In this document: positions 15,690-25,346 of the stretch, piece by piece
How the letters are laid out: the number at the start of each line of letters is the position of its first letter
How positions within the stretch are numbered: position 1 is the first letter of the stretch
Assembly (NCBI RefSeq): GCF_009903685.1
Contig: NZ_JAAABI010000001.1
Coordinates: forward strand, 744,001-808,000
DNA: 64,000 nt
Reading direction: 5' to 3'
Source: Flagellimonas ochracea
GTDB lineage: Bacteria; Bacteroidota; Bacteroidia; Flavobacteriales; Flavobacteriaceae
The notes under the pieces: model-generated
The model's database searches: none
Told to the model about the DNA's origin: nothing
What the model saw: only the letters and a program-made list of their open reading frames with translations
Translations under genes and position numbers: made by a program

Positions 15690-18600
15690 ATGAGATTTAA
15701 ACTAATTGCATTACTGGCAATCCTCTTTATTTCTGGGGAATTACTAAGGGCTCAGCAAACACTGACTGAAATGTCAGGAAAAGAACTCTTTGGCGACCTC
15801 AAGGCTAGGCACATAGGACCAGCACTTATGAGTGGGCGAATCATTGATATGGAAGTGCATCCAACCAATAATCGAATTGTTTATGCAGGTTCTGCTGGAG
15901 GAGGTGTTTGGAGATCAAAAGACGGAGGTGCAACTTTCAATCCAATATTTGATGAAAATTGCCAATCCATTGGAGCGGTCGCCCTTGACCCAAACGACCC
16001 GGACAACACCATTTATGTCGGCACGGGCGAAATCTGGACTCGTAACAGTGTTTCCGTAGGAGACGGACTTTATAAATCAACTGACGGAGGTTCAAACTGG
16101 ACCAAGATTGGCTTTGAGAATTCGGAGCGAATTGCCAATATTATTGTTAATCCAGAAAATTCAAAAGAAATCTATCTTGGTGTCCTTGGGGCACTTTGGG
16201 GCGACAGTGAAGAACGAGGGGTTTTCAAAACCACCGATGGCGGGCAGACTTGGAAAAAACTGTTGTATGTCAATCCAAAAACTGGATGTGCAGACCTTGC
16301 CATGGACCCGAAAAACCCAAATGTGCTGTATGCATCCATGTGGGAGTTTAGGAGAACGGGCTGGTCCTTTGACTCCGGGGGTGAAAACAGTGCGCTTTAT
16401 AAAAGTACCGATGGTGGCAAAACCTGGAACAAAATCCATAATGGTTTTCCTGAAGGAAGGCTGGGTCGTTTGGCAATTGCTGTTGCACCATCGAACAACC
16501 AAGTGCTGTACACGGTAATTGAAGCTGAAAAAGATGAAAGAAAAGGTCTTTACCGCAGTGATGACGCGGGTAATACTTGGAAGCAACTCAACAACGATTT
16601 CGGAATCACCGTACGACCGTTTTATTTCTCAAGAATTGTGGTGGATCCAAAAAATGAAGATGTGGTAGTTAAGGGTGGACTTTTTGGTTCTATTTCAAGA
16701 GATGGTGGTAAAACATTCAAGAATTTAGGGAATATGCATGCTGACATTCACGATATTGTTTTCAGTATAAAAGATTCGGACATTATGTATGTTGGCACCG
16801 ATGGCGGTGTGTACCGTACTTGGGATGGTGGCACAACAATGGAAATTGTACAAAATTTGCCATTGACCCAGTTTTATCATATTAGTGTTGATAACGAGGA
16901 GCCTTACAATGTTTATGGCGGACTTCAAGACAATGGTTCGTGGTACGGACCGTCTTCTTCTCCCGGCGGAGTGGAAGCCAAAGATTGGAAATCTTTAGGT
17001 TTTGGCGATGGTTTTAGGGTACTGAAACACCCCACCAAGAACATAGTTTATTCCGAAATGCAGGGTGCTCAGAATGTATGGCGAATTGACCTTGACAACA
17101 ATTTGGTAAAGACAGTTCAGCCATTGCCTACCTCTGATGATCAAAAACTAAGGTTTAATTGGAATGCTCCTATGGCCACAAGTATTCACCAGCCGGATAG
17201 GTTTTATATGGGCAGTCAGTTTTTGCATAAATCTGAAAACATGGGAGAGACTTGGAAGATAATATCTCCAGATCTTACTACCAACGACCCTGAAAAACAA
17301 AACCAGGAAGATTCTGGCGGTCTTTCTACAGATAACTCAGGGGCTGAGAACCACACTACAATTTTTACAATTGCAGAATCACCATTAGATCAAAATATTA
17401 TCTGGGTGGGTACTGACGATGGTAACGTTCAAGTCACCCAAGATGGCGGGAAAACATGGACCAACACAGTCTCCAATATCACCGGTTTACCCAACAACAC
17501 ATGGTGCTATCATATTGAGGCCAGCACGTTTGACAAGGCTACAGCATATGCCGTGTTTGATGGGCATACACAAAATGATATGAAAACCTATGCATATAAG
17601 ACCACGGATTTTGGCAAAACATGGACCAGCATCATAACCGACGAGGTTGTCGGTTTTGCACGGAACATTCAAGAAGATTATGAAAATCCCAACTTGTTGT
17701 TTCTGGGCACGGAATTGGGCCTCTACATCACTTTAGATGGAGGGAGAAGCTGGAAGAGATTCACCAACAACATGCCGCCGACAGCAGTTCACTTTATTGA
17801 TCTTCAGAAGAGGACCAGCGATTTGGTCATGGGAACTCATGGAAGAGGCATTATTATCATTGATGACGTTTCTCCGTTGCGTGAAATAAATGAAGAAATA
17901 TTGAACAAAACCCTGCATTTTTTTGAGACTCCAAAAACGATAATCGACGAAACCAACACTTTTCAAGGAAATTTTGGCAATGAAACGGAATTTGTAGGTC
18001 AGAGTGGTTCAAAAAATGCACGGTTGACCTATTTCTTGAAAAAGAGGCATACTTTTGGAAAAATGGCACTTGAAATAAAAAATGAAGAAGGTAAGGTAGT
18101 TGCTGAGATTTCGCCAGGAAAATCAAAAGGAATCAATATTGTTGAATGGAACTACAAATTGAAACAGCCCAAAATAGCGACCGGAAAGACCTTTAGTTTT
18201 GGAGGTTTTACTGCCCCTCAGGTACCAGCAGGCAAGTACACTGCGGTAATGACGAAGGGAAAGGATACCTTTGAACATACCTTTGAATTGGTTTATGATT
18301 CTGACTCTGGGTTATCTGAAAAACAAAGAGAACTGAAGAACTCCACTACCATGCAGCTGTACGATATGACCCAAGAACTGGCTTACCTTGTATACCAGGT
18401 GGATGAACTAATCAAAAATGCAGATGCGAATGGAGATAAAAAAATATTGGCCAAACTAAATTCCCTAAAAGAAACCTTGGTGATAACTACAGGGGATAAC
18501 TATGTAGGAAGTGCAGAACCTCAGCTAAGGGAAAAAATGGCTGATTTGTACAGTAAGGTAGCGGGCAGCTATGATGCTCCTACCCCCGATGATCTTCAAA

Positions 18601-18722
18601 ATCTAAAGGTTATTTCAAGCCGTTTCAACAAGGGCAAAGAAGACCTTGACAAATTGAAGATGAAATACTTTAAAAAACAACCTGTAGAACTAAAAAGCTT
18701 TGAGGCCTTTTTAGATGAGTAA
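15690..18722 (+). CDS. Large exported BNR/sortilin-type beta-propeller protein
   Basis: A 1010-residue exported protein (signal peptide MRFKLIALLAILFISGELLR, then AQQ). Residues 35-740 hold at least eight Asp-box/BNR repeats such as SKDGGATF, STDGGSNWTK, TTDGGQTWKK, STDGGKTWNK, SDDAGNTWKQ, SRDGGKTFKN, TQDGGKTWTN and TLDGGRSWKR, the pattern of VPS10/sortilin-like and photosystem-assembly-like propellers. A C-terminal beta domain (about 770-880) and a helical tail follow. Such proteins are often annotated as glycosyl hydrolases, but no catalytic residues can be assigned. No type IX sorting domain is seen, so it is probably periplasmic. It is followed by a terminator. Confidence 0.88.
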   Translation: MRFKLIALLAILFISGELLRAQQTLTEMSGKELFGDLKARHIGPALMSGRIIDMEVHPTNNRIVYAGSAGGGVWRSKDGGATFNPIFDENCQSIGAVALDPNDPDNTIYVGTGEIWTRNSVSVGDGLYKSTDGGSNWTKIGFENSERIANIIVNPENSKEIYLGVLGALWGDSEERGVFKTTDGGQTWKKLLYVNPKTGCADLAMDPKNPNVLYASMWEFRRTGWSFDSGGENSALYKSTDGGKTWNKIHNGFPEGRLGRLAIAVAPSNNQVLYTVIEAEKDERKGLYRSDDAGNTWKQLNNDFGITVRPFYFSRIVVDPKNEDVVVKGGLFGSISRDGGKTFKNLGNMHADIHDIVFSIKDSDIMYVGTDGGVYRTWDGGTTMEIVQNLPLTQFYHISVDNEEPYNVYGGLQDNGSWYGPSSSPGGVEAKDWKSLGFGDGFRVLKHPTKNIVYSEMQGAQNVWRIDLDNNLVKTVQPLPTSDDQKLRFNWNAPMATSIHQPDRFYMGSQFLHKSENMGETWKIISPDLTTNDPEKQNQEDSGGLSTDNSGAENHTTIFTIAESPLDQNIIWVGTDDGNVQVTQDGGKTWTNTVSNITGLPNNTWCYHIEASTFDKATAYAVFDGHTQNDMKTYAYKTTDFGKTWTSIITDEVVGFARNIQEDYENPNLLFLGTELGLYITLDGGRSWKRFTNNMPPTAVHFIDLQKRTSDLVMGTHGRGIIIIDDVSPLREINEEILNKTLHFFETPKTIIDETNTFQGNFGNETEFVGQSGSKNARLTYFLKKRHTFGKMALEIKNEEGKVVAEISPGKSKGINIVEWNYKLKQPKIATGKTFSFGGFTAPQVPAGKYTAVMTKGKDTFEHTFELVYDSDSGLSEKQRELKNSTTMQLYDMTQELAYLVYQVDELIKNADANGDKKILAKLNSLKETLVITTGDNYVGSAEPQLREKMADLYSKVAGSYDAPTPDDLQNLKVISSRFNKGKEDLDKLKMKYFKKQPVELKSFEAFLDE

Positions 18723-18740
18723 AAGCTTTATCAGCCGATT

Positions 18741-18768
18741 AAACCGTCCGTATGGGCGGTTTTTTTGT
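18741..18768 (+). terminator. Intrinsic terminator after the propeller gene
   Basis: ACCGTCC and GGGCGGT pair (one G-U) around a short loop, followed by seven T, 20 bases after the stop of the propeller gene. Confidence 0.85.
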
Positions 18769-18848
18769 TTATAAAGCGGTTGAAAAGTAATCTTCCTATT
18801 ACCCATTAGCAAAAACATGATTATTTAATTTTAGTAAAACTTTCAATC

Positions 18849-19265
18849 ATGGATTCACGATCCAAGAGTCTTCTGGACCTTCGGCCAGAAGTGAAAAAAG
18901 CTCTTTTCCACAATGACATGAGTCCAGACGAGCGATTTCAAAATCAAACTCTTCGTCCGGTCATCAAACTACAAAACCAACTTCTTGTTGAAGCGTTTAG
19001 GAACTACATTAACAAACATAAAGGTGTTTTTTACAATCTGTCCTTGGAAAAAAAGATGGGATATATTGAACACGCTATCCAAAAGGACATCAAGTTCAGG
19101 AATTCCCTAAAAGGAATGATTATAGGGCAGTTTACCATCGATGAGTACGAAACCTATATCCAAAACAGCTCTGCACTTAATAAACGCATGATGAACATGG
19201 TGATTGAGCGATTAAAAGACCATGTTCAATTGTTGGACGAAGCTGTACTATTGGTCCAAGACTGA
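18849..19265 (+). CDS. Conserved-looking hypothetical protein
   Basis: A 138-residue soluble, basic, almost entirely helical protein with no signal peptide. Features are an N-terminal SLLDLRPEVKKALFHNDMSPDERFQNQTLRP segment (in part) and a central KMGYIEHAIQKD helix. I do not recognise the family. Its good codon structure, strong upstream terminator and convergent overlap with the DUF2461 gene (18 bases) support it as a real gene. Confidence 0.65.
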   Translation: MDSRSKSLLDLRPEVKKALFHNDMSPDERFQNQTLRPVIKLQNQLLVEAFRNYINKHKGVFYNLSLEKKMGYIEHAIQKDIKFRNSLKGMIIGQFTIDEYETYIQNSSALNKRMMNMVIERLKDHVQLLDEAVLLVQD

Positions 19266-19934
19266 TTCACCATTCAAATTGGTGGTCAAAATGTCGCTCA
19301 TCAAATCAAAGTAAGGTCGGATAACTTTGAAGGAGTGAACCACTTCCTGTAAGAAAGAATGGGAAAGGACTTCTTTGTCAGAGAAGTTGCGAACGAAAAT
19401 AAACTGTTTTTTTCGTATAAGGTCAATATCGTGATGCTCCTTATCAAAACCTTTTGGAGCTGTTTTTACCTCCTCCCCTTGTAGCTCGCCCCAGACTTTT
19501 GTTAGTGCAGGATGTTGTATTACGGACCTAAATGCTGAGGCGTCCATCTCCAGTTCTTTCCGAATTCGGAAGAGGTCCTCTTTGTTTGGTTGCCAAAAAC
19601 CTGTAGCCACAAAACTTCCTCCTGGTGTCAGATGTAAATAGTACCCGCCTCGTAAATGTGCTCCCAATCTCGAAAAGGAGCCAGCAAAATGGGTTTTATA
19701 GGGAGTTTTATCTCTAGAAAAACGGACATCGCGATAAATTCGGAACATTTTCATTTTCTCTATATCGTCATGCCGGCCTAGATGCTCTTTCACACCCTCA
19801 AAAAACAATTTGACCTGGTTTTGATGTTCTTTGAATACTTCTTTATGTTGATCGAACCAATCCTTGTTGTTGTTTTGGCCCAAATCTTTTAAAAAATCAA
19901 ATGTTGTTTTAGATATTGTTACGTTGTCCACCAT
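19248..19934 (-). CDS. DUF2461 family protein
   Basis: A 228-residue protein of the DUF2461/TIGR02453 family, of unknown function. The family hallmarks are present: FLKDLGQNNNKDWFDQHK near residue 13, KMFRIYRDVRFSRDKTPYKTHF near 60 (in part), GGYYLHLTPGGSFVATGFW near 95, and the RKKQFIFVRNFSDKEVL segment near 172. The length is typical. Single gene, convergent with its left neighbour. Confidence 0.88.
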   Translation of the reverse strand: MVDNVTISKTTFDFLKDLGQNNNKDWFDQHKEVFKEHQNQVKLFFEGVKEHLGRHDDIEKMKMFRIYRDVRFSRDKTPYKTHFAGSFSRLGAHLRGGYYLHLTPGGSFVATGFWQPNKEDLFRIRKELEMDASAFRSVIQHPALTKVWGELQGEEVKTAPKGFDKEHHDIDLIRKKQFIFVRNFSDKEVLSHSFLQEVVHSFKVIRPYFDLMSDILTTNLNGESVLDQ

Positions 19935-20027
19935 TCTTTGGTTGATGTGTTATTTTTAAGCTAAAGTTAGTCATTTACTTGTGCTGGCAGTAAGGTTTTG
20001 GGTAATTTTAAGACTCTAATTTGAAGC

Positions 20028-20822
20028 ATGGACAAAGAAAAAATCATTGCAGAACTGAATAGGCACAAAAAGCAACCCTATTTGGACTATAGACTTAAAG
20101 AGGAAACGGAAAGCTTTACCAACCTCCTATTTTATACCTTATTCGATGTTAATACTCCGGTAGCTGAAAATCTAGATGTATTGGAAACCAAATTTTCTCG
20201 GTTAACGGATTTGGCTTGTTGGGAAATACAAAAACCTTGCAGCAAGGTATGGGAAAATTATGTATCCCGTTTGCCCGGAATTCTTGAAAAGCTCAATTTG
20301 GACGCCGAGGCTATTTTAAACTGCGATCCTGCCTCTCTCTCCATACAAGAAATATATATGGCCTATCCTGGTTTCTATGCCATTGCAATCTATCGCTTGG
20401 CACATGAACTTTACGTTCAAGGTTTTCCATTGGTGCCACGGTTGTTGACGGAATATGCTCATAGGCAGACCGGAGTGGACATAAATCCGGGTGCTACGAT
20501 TGGTAAATCGTTTTTTATTGACCATGCGACTGGTGTGGTGATTGGCGAAAGTGCCATTATTCATAATGATGTTAAAATCTATCAAGGTGTAACTTTGGGC
20601 GCACATTATGTTGCCAAAAGTCTTCAAAAAACAAAAAGACACCCTACCATTATGTCCAACGTGACCATTTATGCCAACGCTACGATTCTTGGCGGAGATA
20701 CGGTTATTGGTGAAAATTCAATTATTGGCGGTAATGCTTGGGTCACCGCATCAGTCCCAGCAAATTCCACAGTTTTCCACAAACCAGAAATCAAAATAAA
20801 AACAGCCCCGAGCAATGTCTAA
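20028..20822 (+). CDS. cysE: Serine O-acetyltransferase
   Basis: A 264-residue hexapeptide-repeat enzyme that acetylates L-serine with acetyl-CoA, the first step of cysteine synthesis. The N-terminal helical domain spans about 1-140; the left-handed beta-helix follows with [27 protein letters not shown] (in part), where the Asp-His pair is catalytic, then IYQGVTLGA and repeated [19 protein letters not shown]. The final eight bases overlap the start of the cysteine synthase gene, indicating translational coupling. Confidence 0.92.
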   Translation: MDKEKIIAELNRHKKQPYLDYRLKEETESFTNLLFYTLFDVNTPVAENLDVLETKFSRLTDLACWEIQKPCSKVWENYVSRLPGILEKLNLDAEAILNCDPASLSIQEIYMAYPGFYAIAIYRLAHELYVQGFPLVPRLLTEYAHRQTGVDINPGATIGKSFFIDHATGVVIGESAIIHNDVKIYQGVTLGAHYVAKSLQKTKRHPTIMSNVTIYANATILGGDTVIGENSIIGGNAWVTASVPANSTVFHKPEIKIKTAPSNV

Positions 20823-21699
20823 AACCATTCTTGATTTGATAGGGAACACTCCATTGGTAGAATCGAAGGTTTTGAACACTAATCCCAATGTGAAGCTCTA
20901 CTTTAAATTGGAGGGGCAAAACCCGGGAGGCAGTGTGAAAGACCGTCCAGCTTTCAATATGATTAAATGTGGTTTAGAGCGTGGTGAAATTACGCCCAAA
21001 ACGAAATTGATTGAGGCCACTAGTGGAAACACAGGTATTGCCTTGGCCATGATTGCCGGAATCTACGGATTGGATATCGAGTTGGTAATGCCAGAAAACT
21101 CCACTAAAGAACGTGTGCAGACCATGCGGGCCTACGGTGCCAAAGTGACCTTGACTTCTTCAGAAATTGGCATAGAAGGTGCCAGGGACTATGCAGAAGC
21201 CAAAGTAAAAAAAGAAGGGTATGTGATGGTCAACCAATTTGCCAATAATGACAATTGGAAAGCACATTATGAAACTACCGGACCAGAAATTTGGAAGGAC
21301 ACAGAAGGAACCGTCACCCATTTTGTTTCGAGCATGGGTACCACAGGAACCATTATGGGAACATCAAGCTATTTAAAAGAACAAAACAAGCATGTTCAGA
21401 TTGTAGGCGTGCAACCTACGGACGAATCCCGAATTCCCGGGATACGAAAATGGCCGCAAGAATATCTTCCAAAAATCTTCAATCCCAAAAAGGTAGACCA
21501 AGTTATGGAAGTGAGTCAAGAAGAAGCGGAAACCATGGCTAAAAGATTGGCAAAAGAAGAGGGCATCTTTGCCGGGGTCAGCAGTGGTGGTGCGGCCACT
21601 GTGGCACTAAGGTTGGCGAGTACCCTGAATAGCGGAACAATTGTTTCCATTGTGTGTGATCGAGGAGACCGCTATTTGTCCTCCGATTTGTTCGGGTAG
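20815..21699 (+). CDS. cysM: Cysteine synthase, CysM/CysK type
   Basis: A 294-residue PLP enzyme that replaces the acetyl group of O-acetylserine with sulfide. The Schiff-base Lys is K42 in [10 protein letters not shown], the substrate loop is [12 protein letters not shown] near 68, and the PLP-phosphate loop is [11 protein letters not shown] near 172. [12 protein letters not shown] near 258 binds the pyridine nitrogen side. The short length and [15 protein letters not shown] fit CysM rather than CysK. It is coupled to cysE by an eight-base overlap, and the next gene, on the opposite strand, abuts its stop with no gap. Confidence 0.92.
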   Translation: MSKTILDLIGNTPLVESKVLNTNPNVKLYFKLEGQNPGGSVKDRPAFNMIKCGLERGEITPKTKLIEATSGNTGIALAMIAGIYGLDIELVMPENSTKERVQTMRAYGAKVTLTSSEIGIEGARDYAEAKVKKEGYVMVNQFANNDNWKAHYETTGPEIWKDTEGTVTHFVSSMGTTGTIMGTSSYLKEQNKHVQIVGVQPTDESRIPGIRKWPQEYLPKIFNPKKVDQVMEVSQEEAETMAKRLAKEEGIFAGVSSGGAATVALRLASTLNSGTIVSIVCDRGDRYLSSDLFG

Positions 21700-22497
21700 T
21701 TATTCCAAAATAGATTTTATTCCCTGCCAATACGCTTCAAACTCATCCAAATTATTATGGCCCCCGCCCTTGATGCTAAAAAATGCCTTATGATCATGGG
21801 GAATGGATTCAAAAAGCTTTTTCCCTGATTCATGAGAAACGACTTGGTCCATAGTGCCATGAAAAATATAAACAGGGCACTGAACGTGTTGGATGTACTC
21901 ATTGGATTTCATTTTGTAGTTGAGGATAGTTTTTAGAGGGAGAAATCCAAAACGTTCCTCTGCCACATCCAAAAGATTGTAGAACGGGGTTTCTAAAATC
22001 AACTTGTTGGGTTTGTTTTTGGAAGCTACATGTGTGGCTATGCTGGCACCTAGGGAACGGCCATATATCAGAAGTTCACTTTCTGGATAGTGTTTCAACA
22101 CGTAGTCATAGAACAACTGTGCATCATTGTACAGCACTTGTTCGCTGCGATTACCGGTACTTTTACCATAACCCCGATAATCCATGACCACTACATCATA
22201 CCCAAATTCGCCGAAAGGAGAAACAATTTCTCCCCATCGTGAAAGATCTCCTGCATTTCCATGAAAATATAGTATCAGCCCTTTTGGTTCATCCACAGTA
22301 AAATGCAAGGCATTTAGCTTGGCGCCATCCGAGCTTTCCAGAAAAAATTCCTTGAAAGGTTGTTGAAATGAAAAGGTATGGTCAATTGGTAATTTTGTGG
22401 GTAGAAAGATTAATTTTTCCTGTAAAAAGTATAGCATAAAACTAGTTAAGAACAAGAGGGACAGCCCAAGGAGCAATACCCTTTTAAGCCTTCGCAT
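21700..22497 (-). CDS. Membrane-anchored alpha/beta hydrolase A
   Basis: A 265-residue serine hydrolase of the BEM46/YfhR type with an N-terminal membrane anchor (about 7-24, VLLLGLSLLFLTSFMLYFL). The oxyanion strand is LILYFHGNAGD near 75, the nucleophile elbow is GRSLG near 147, the acid is in HGTMDQVV near 215 and the His in GGGHNN near 245. It overlaps the next gene upstream by 14 bases; the two are clear paralogues with matching motif order. The substrate is unknown. Confidence 0.87.
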   Translation of the reverse strand: MRRLKRVLLLGLSLLFLTSFMLYFLQEKLIFLPTKLPIDHTFSFQQPFKEFFLESSDGAKLNALHFTVDEPKGLILYFHGNAGDLSRWGEIVSPFGEFGYDVVVMDYRGYGKSTGNRSEQVLYNDAQLFYDYVLKHYPESELLIYGRSLGASIATHVASKNKPNKLILETPFYNLLDVAEERFGFLPLKTILNYKMKSNEYIQHVQCPVYIFHGTMDQVVSHESGKKLFESIPHDHKAFFSIKGGGHNNLDEFEAYWQGIKSILE

Positions 22498-23359
22498 TGG
22501 CTCGCTTTGAAGAATGTTTCACATGGATGCTGGAGCCTTCCAAATTTACTTTGTTTGGTCTACTTGTCACTATTTTCTCAAGCATTTCATGATACGATTC
22601 AAAATTATTTAAATCTTTGTGTCCCCCTCCTATTACCGTATAAAGTTTTGTGAGCTCCGGACGTATTTTGGAAAGTTTCACACTGGTTTTATATGGAATC
22701 AGGCGGTCATCTGTCCCATGGATAATGTGTATTGGGCAGTTTACATATTTCAACCATTTATAGGTGGGCATGGGAAACTTGATCAGCAATGATAATGGCA
22801 TAAACGGAATATACTTCTTTGCCACTTTGCTGAGGCTATAATAAGGGGCGTCCAAAATCAGCATTCTAGGATTGTTCATGGAGGCAAGTTTAGCAGCAAA
22901 ACCAGATCCCATGGAGCGCCCATACAGTATAATGTATTTTTCAGCCACCTTTTCCTTTATTTTGTTGTACACCACCTGCATATCGCGTTTAATGGCTTTT
23001 TGGGTTCTTCGCCCCGTGCTTTTGCCAAACCCACGATAATCGACCATGATCACGTCATAACCATGTCTGGTGAAATCAACAGCAAACTTTCCCCACCCTT
23101 TGATGCTTTTTGAGTTGCCTTTTAGATAGAAAACAACACCTTTTGGTTCTTTGGATTTGAATCGAAGTCCATTGATGGTTGCTCCATCACGAGTTTCAAC
23201 ATTGTATTCTTCAATCTCTTGGTTGTCATAATAAAATTGAAAGTCTTTGGATAGTTTTTCCGGTTTGAACAAAAAGTAATCCTGGAAAAAGAAGAGCATG
23301 GCACTTATAAGAATATAAACTGCCAGAATAGCAAGTATGATATAAGTCCATTTTTCCAT
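22484..23359 (-). CDS. Membrane-anchored alpha/beta hydrolase B
   Basis: A 291-residue paralogue of the neighbouring hydrolase. N-terminal anchor WTYIILAILAVYILISAMLF, then oxyanion strand GVVFYLKGNSKSIKGWG (here Lys-Gly-Asn replaces the usual His-Gly-Asn), nucleophile GRSMG near 146, acid in HGTDDRLI and His in GGGHKDLN. The start at 23359 (MEKWTYI) is preferred over one nine codons upstream. A C-terminal basic tail SSKRANAKA overlaps hydrolase A. The pair looks like a tandem duplication that has diverged. Confidence 0.85.
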   Translation of the reverse strand: MEKWTYIILAILAVYILISAMLFFFQDYFLFKPEKLSKDFQFYYDNQEIEEYNVETRDGATINGLRFKSKEPKGVVFYLKGNSKSIKGWGKFAVDFTRHGYDVIMVDYRGFGKSTGRRTQKAIKRDMQVVYNKIKEKVAEKYIILYGRSMGSGFAAKLASMNNPRMLILDAPYYSLSKVAKKYIPFMPLSLLIKFPMPTYKWLKYVNCPIHIIHGTDDRLIPYKTSVKLSKIRPELTKLYTVIGGGHKDLNNFESYHEMLEKIVTSRPNKVNLEGSSIHVKHSSKRANAKA

Positions 23360-23500
23360 AAACAATACCTTTGCTCCAAAATACAAAAAATATAAAGTAC
23401 AGCGAATAGAGACTTTATAAATGAAATAGTTGGATCAATAGTGTAACAGTTTGATACAACTGATGTCCTATATGTGTTAATCATCAACCAAAAACCGAAC

Positions 23501-24724
23501 ATGACCTCCATAACTCCATCCTCCTCAAAAAAAAGAATAGAAATTATTGATGCTCTTAGGGGTTTTGCTCTTGCTGGAATCGTTGTTGTACACCTCGTAG
23601 AAAATTATATTGGAGGGCCGCCACCGGATATTTTTCAGGAAGCTGTCCATCAAGGTGTTGCAGATAGCATTGTTGATGGTTTTGTAAACTTTTTTCTTCG
23701 AGGAAAGTTTTTTGCACTCTTCTCGTTCCTTTTCGGATTAAGCTTCTTCATTCAAATGGACAATGCAGCACAAAAAGGCGGCTATTTTGGAGGTCGGTTT
23801 CTTTGGCGGTTGATTCTATTGTTGGGTATTGGGTACGCCCACAGTCTTTTTTATGCTGGTGACATTCTTACGGTCTATGCTATGTTGGGTGTGTTTCTAA
23901 TTCCATTCTACAAGATGAAGAACAAGTGGGTTCTCTTATGCTCGGCTTTGTTGTTCCTAGGTTTAGGACGTTTTTTGGTTTTTGGTTTCACACATGGAGA
24001 AAACCTATTTGGAGATTTAACGGTTTCTGGCGATGACCCCCAAGTTGTGGCTTATTACAATACATTGAAAGATGGAAGTTTAATGGACGTGTTTTCCATT
24101 AATGCATGGACGAGCCATCTTAATAAAATGGATTTTCAATTCGGCGTTTTCGGCCGGGGCTACCTTACGTTTGGCTTCTTTCTTCTTGGATTGTATGTAG
24201 GTAGAACCGGATTTTTTAAAAAATACAGAGAAAGCAAAAAATTAATCAAGCGAACCTGGATTTGGTCGCTGGTGCTGTTTTTGATTTCAGGCGTTGCGAT
24301 GGCATTTATCTTTGGAAATATAGGGCCGGATGTAAAGTTTGACAATTGGTTGGTCATGTTGGGACTGACCGCTTATGATGTAAGCAATGTGGCCATGACA
24401 TTAATATATATCAGTGTTTTTGTGATCCTTTACAAAAGGACAAAGACCCAAATGTGGCTTTCCAAATTTGCTCCTTACGGCAAAATGGCCTTAACCAACT
24501 ACTTTTTTCAAAGTGTTTTCGGCACTTTTTTACTTTTTGGTTGGGGCTTGGGAATGATTGGTGAATTACGCAACCTCTATACTTTTGCCCTGTCCTTGAT
24601 GATTGTAGCCATTCAAATGTTTTTGAGCAAATGGTGGTTGAAAAGATTCCAGTATGGACCTTTGGAGTGGTTATGGCGTAGTGCTACTTTTTTAAAGTCA
24701 TTTCCTCTAAAAAAAACCAATTAA
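23501..24724 (+). CDS. DUF418 family multi-spanning membrane protein
   Basis: A 407-residue inner-membrane protein of the YeiB/DUF418 type, with the family opening RIEIIDALRGFALAGIVVVH (residues 12-31), FALFSFLFGLSFFIQM near 80, and a C-terminal DUF418 part with MALTNYFFQSVFGTFLLFG near 335 and GPLEWLWRSAT near the end. About ten hydrophobic helices. The role is unknown; members are related to membrane acyltransferases. The ATG at 23501 is chosen over an in-frame GTG nine codons upstream because the family normally begins close to the RIEIIDALRG motif. Confidence 0.85.
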   Translation: MTSITPSSSKKRIEIIDALRGFALAGIVVVHLVENYIGGPPPDIFQEAVHQGVADSIVDGFVNFFLRGKFFALFSFLFGLSFFIQMDNAAQKGGYFGGRFLWRLILLLGIGYAHSLFYAGDILTVYAMLGVFLIPFYKMKNKWVLLCSALLFLGLGRFLVFGFTHGENLFGDLTVSGDDPQVVAYYNTLKDGSLMDVFSINAWTSHLNKMDFQFGVFGRGYLTFGFFLLGLYVGRTGFFKKYRESKKLIKRTWIWSLVLFLISGVAMAFIFGNIGPDVKFDNWLVMLGLTAYDVSNVAMTLIYISVFVILYKRTKTQMWLSKFAPYGKMALTNYFFQSVFGTFLLFGWGLGMIGELRNLYTFALSLMIVAIQMFLSKWWLKRFQYGPLEWLWRSATFLKSFPLKKTN

Positions 24725-24853
24725 TGCATTTTCACCACACATATTTCGGTTTATCCAACAATGTTCGGTTTTCATCGATTTATTAAAAATAAACTGTGAA
24801 AATATGTCGTTCTTTAAGTGTTTTTTAATCCCAATTAAAGAAAAATACTACAA

Positions 24854-25336
24854 ATGAACCTGCTTAATGGCATTTTTACATGGAAAATCAATGTATTTCT
24901 CACTGCAACAATCCTTATTGCTCTGGTAATTCTGGATTTCTATGGTGTTTATACCGATAGGTTTTATTTTCTTAAACTAGATAATTATATCTTCCCACTG
25001 CTGAGTTTGATTCATTTTTTATATCTCTACGTAATTTGGTTTAAAATTACTGAGATTGAGTTGCCAGACCCTAAAATGCGGAATTTGGAATATGTACTTT
25101 ACGTGGTGATGATCATTTATCTTTTTAAGGTGTATGACAGTGTTCTTGTTCTCGATTCGTACAATAACTTTTCGGAACATATGGTTCCGTCCATGTTTAA
25201 GCCCATGGCGATTTTAACTTTGGTACTTCATAGTATATTGCCCCTACTCACTATGCTGTCGTTTTGGCAACGAAAAAAATATATTGGCCCTTATAACTTT
25301 GAGAATTATAACGATAACCTAAACATTTGGCAATAA
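24854..25336 (+). CDS. Four-helix membrane protein, hypothetical
   Basis: A 160-residue integral membrane protein with four hydrophobic helices (about 11-31, 44-63, 75-92 and 116-137) and a short polar C-terminus. I do not recognise it. It stands alone between the DUF418 gene and the convergent AAA ATPase gene and is AT-rich like many membrane proteins here. Confidence 0.6.
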   Translation: MNLLNGIFTWKINVFLTATILIALVILDFYGVYTDRFYFLKLDNYIFPLLSLIHFLYLYVIWFKITEIELPDPKMRNLEYVLYVVMIIYLFKVYDSVLVLDSYNNFSEHMVPSMFKPMAILTLVLHSILPLLTMLSFWQRKKYIGPYNFENYNDNLNIWQ

Positions 25337-25346
25337 CCTTCAAGAT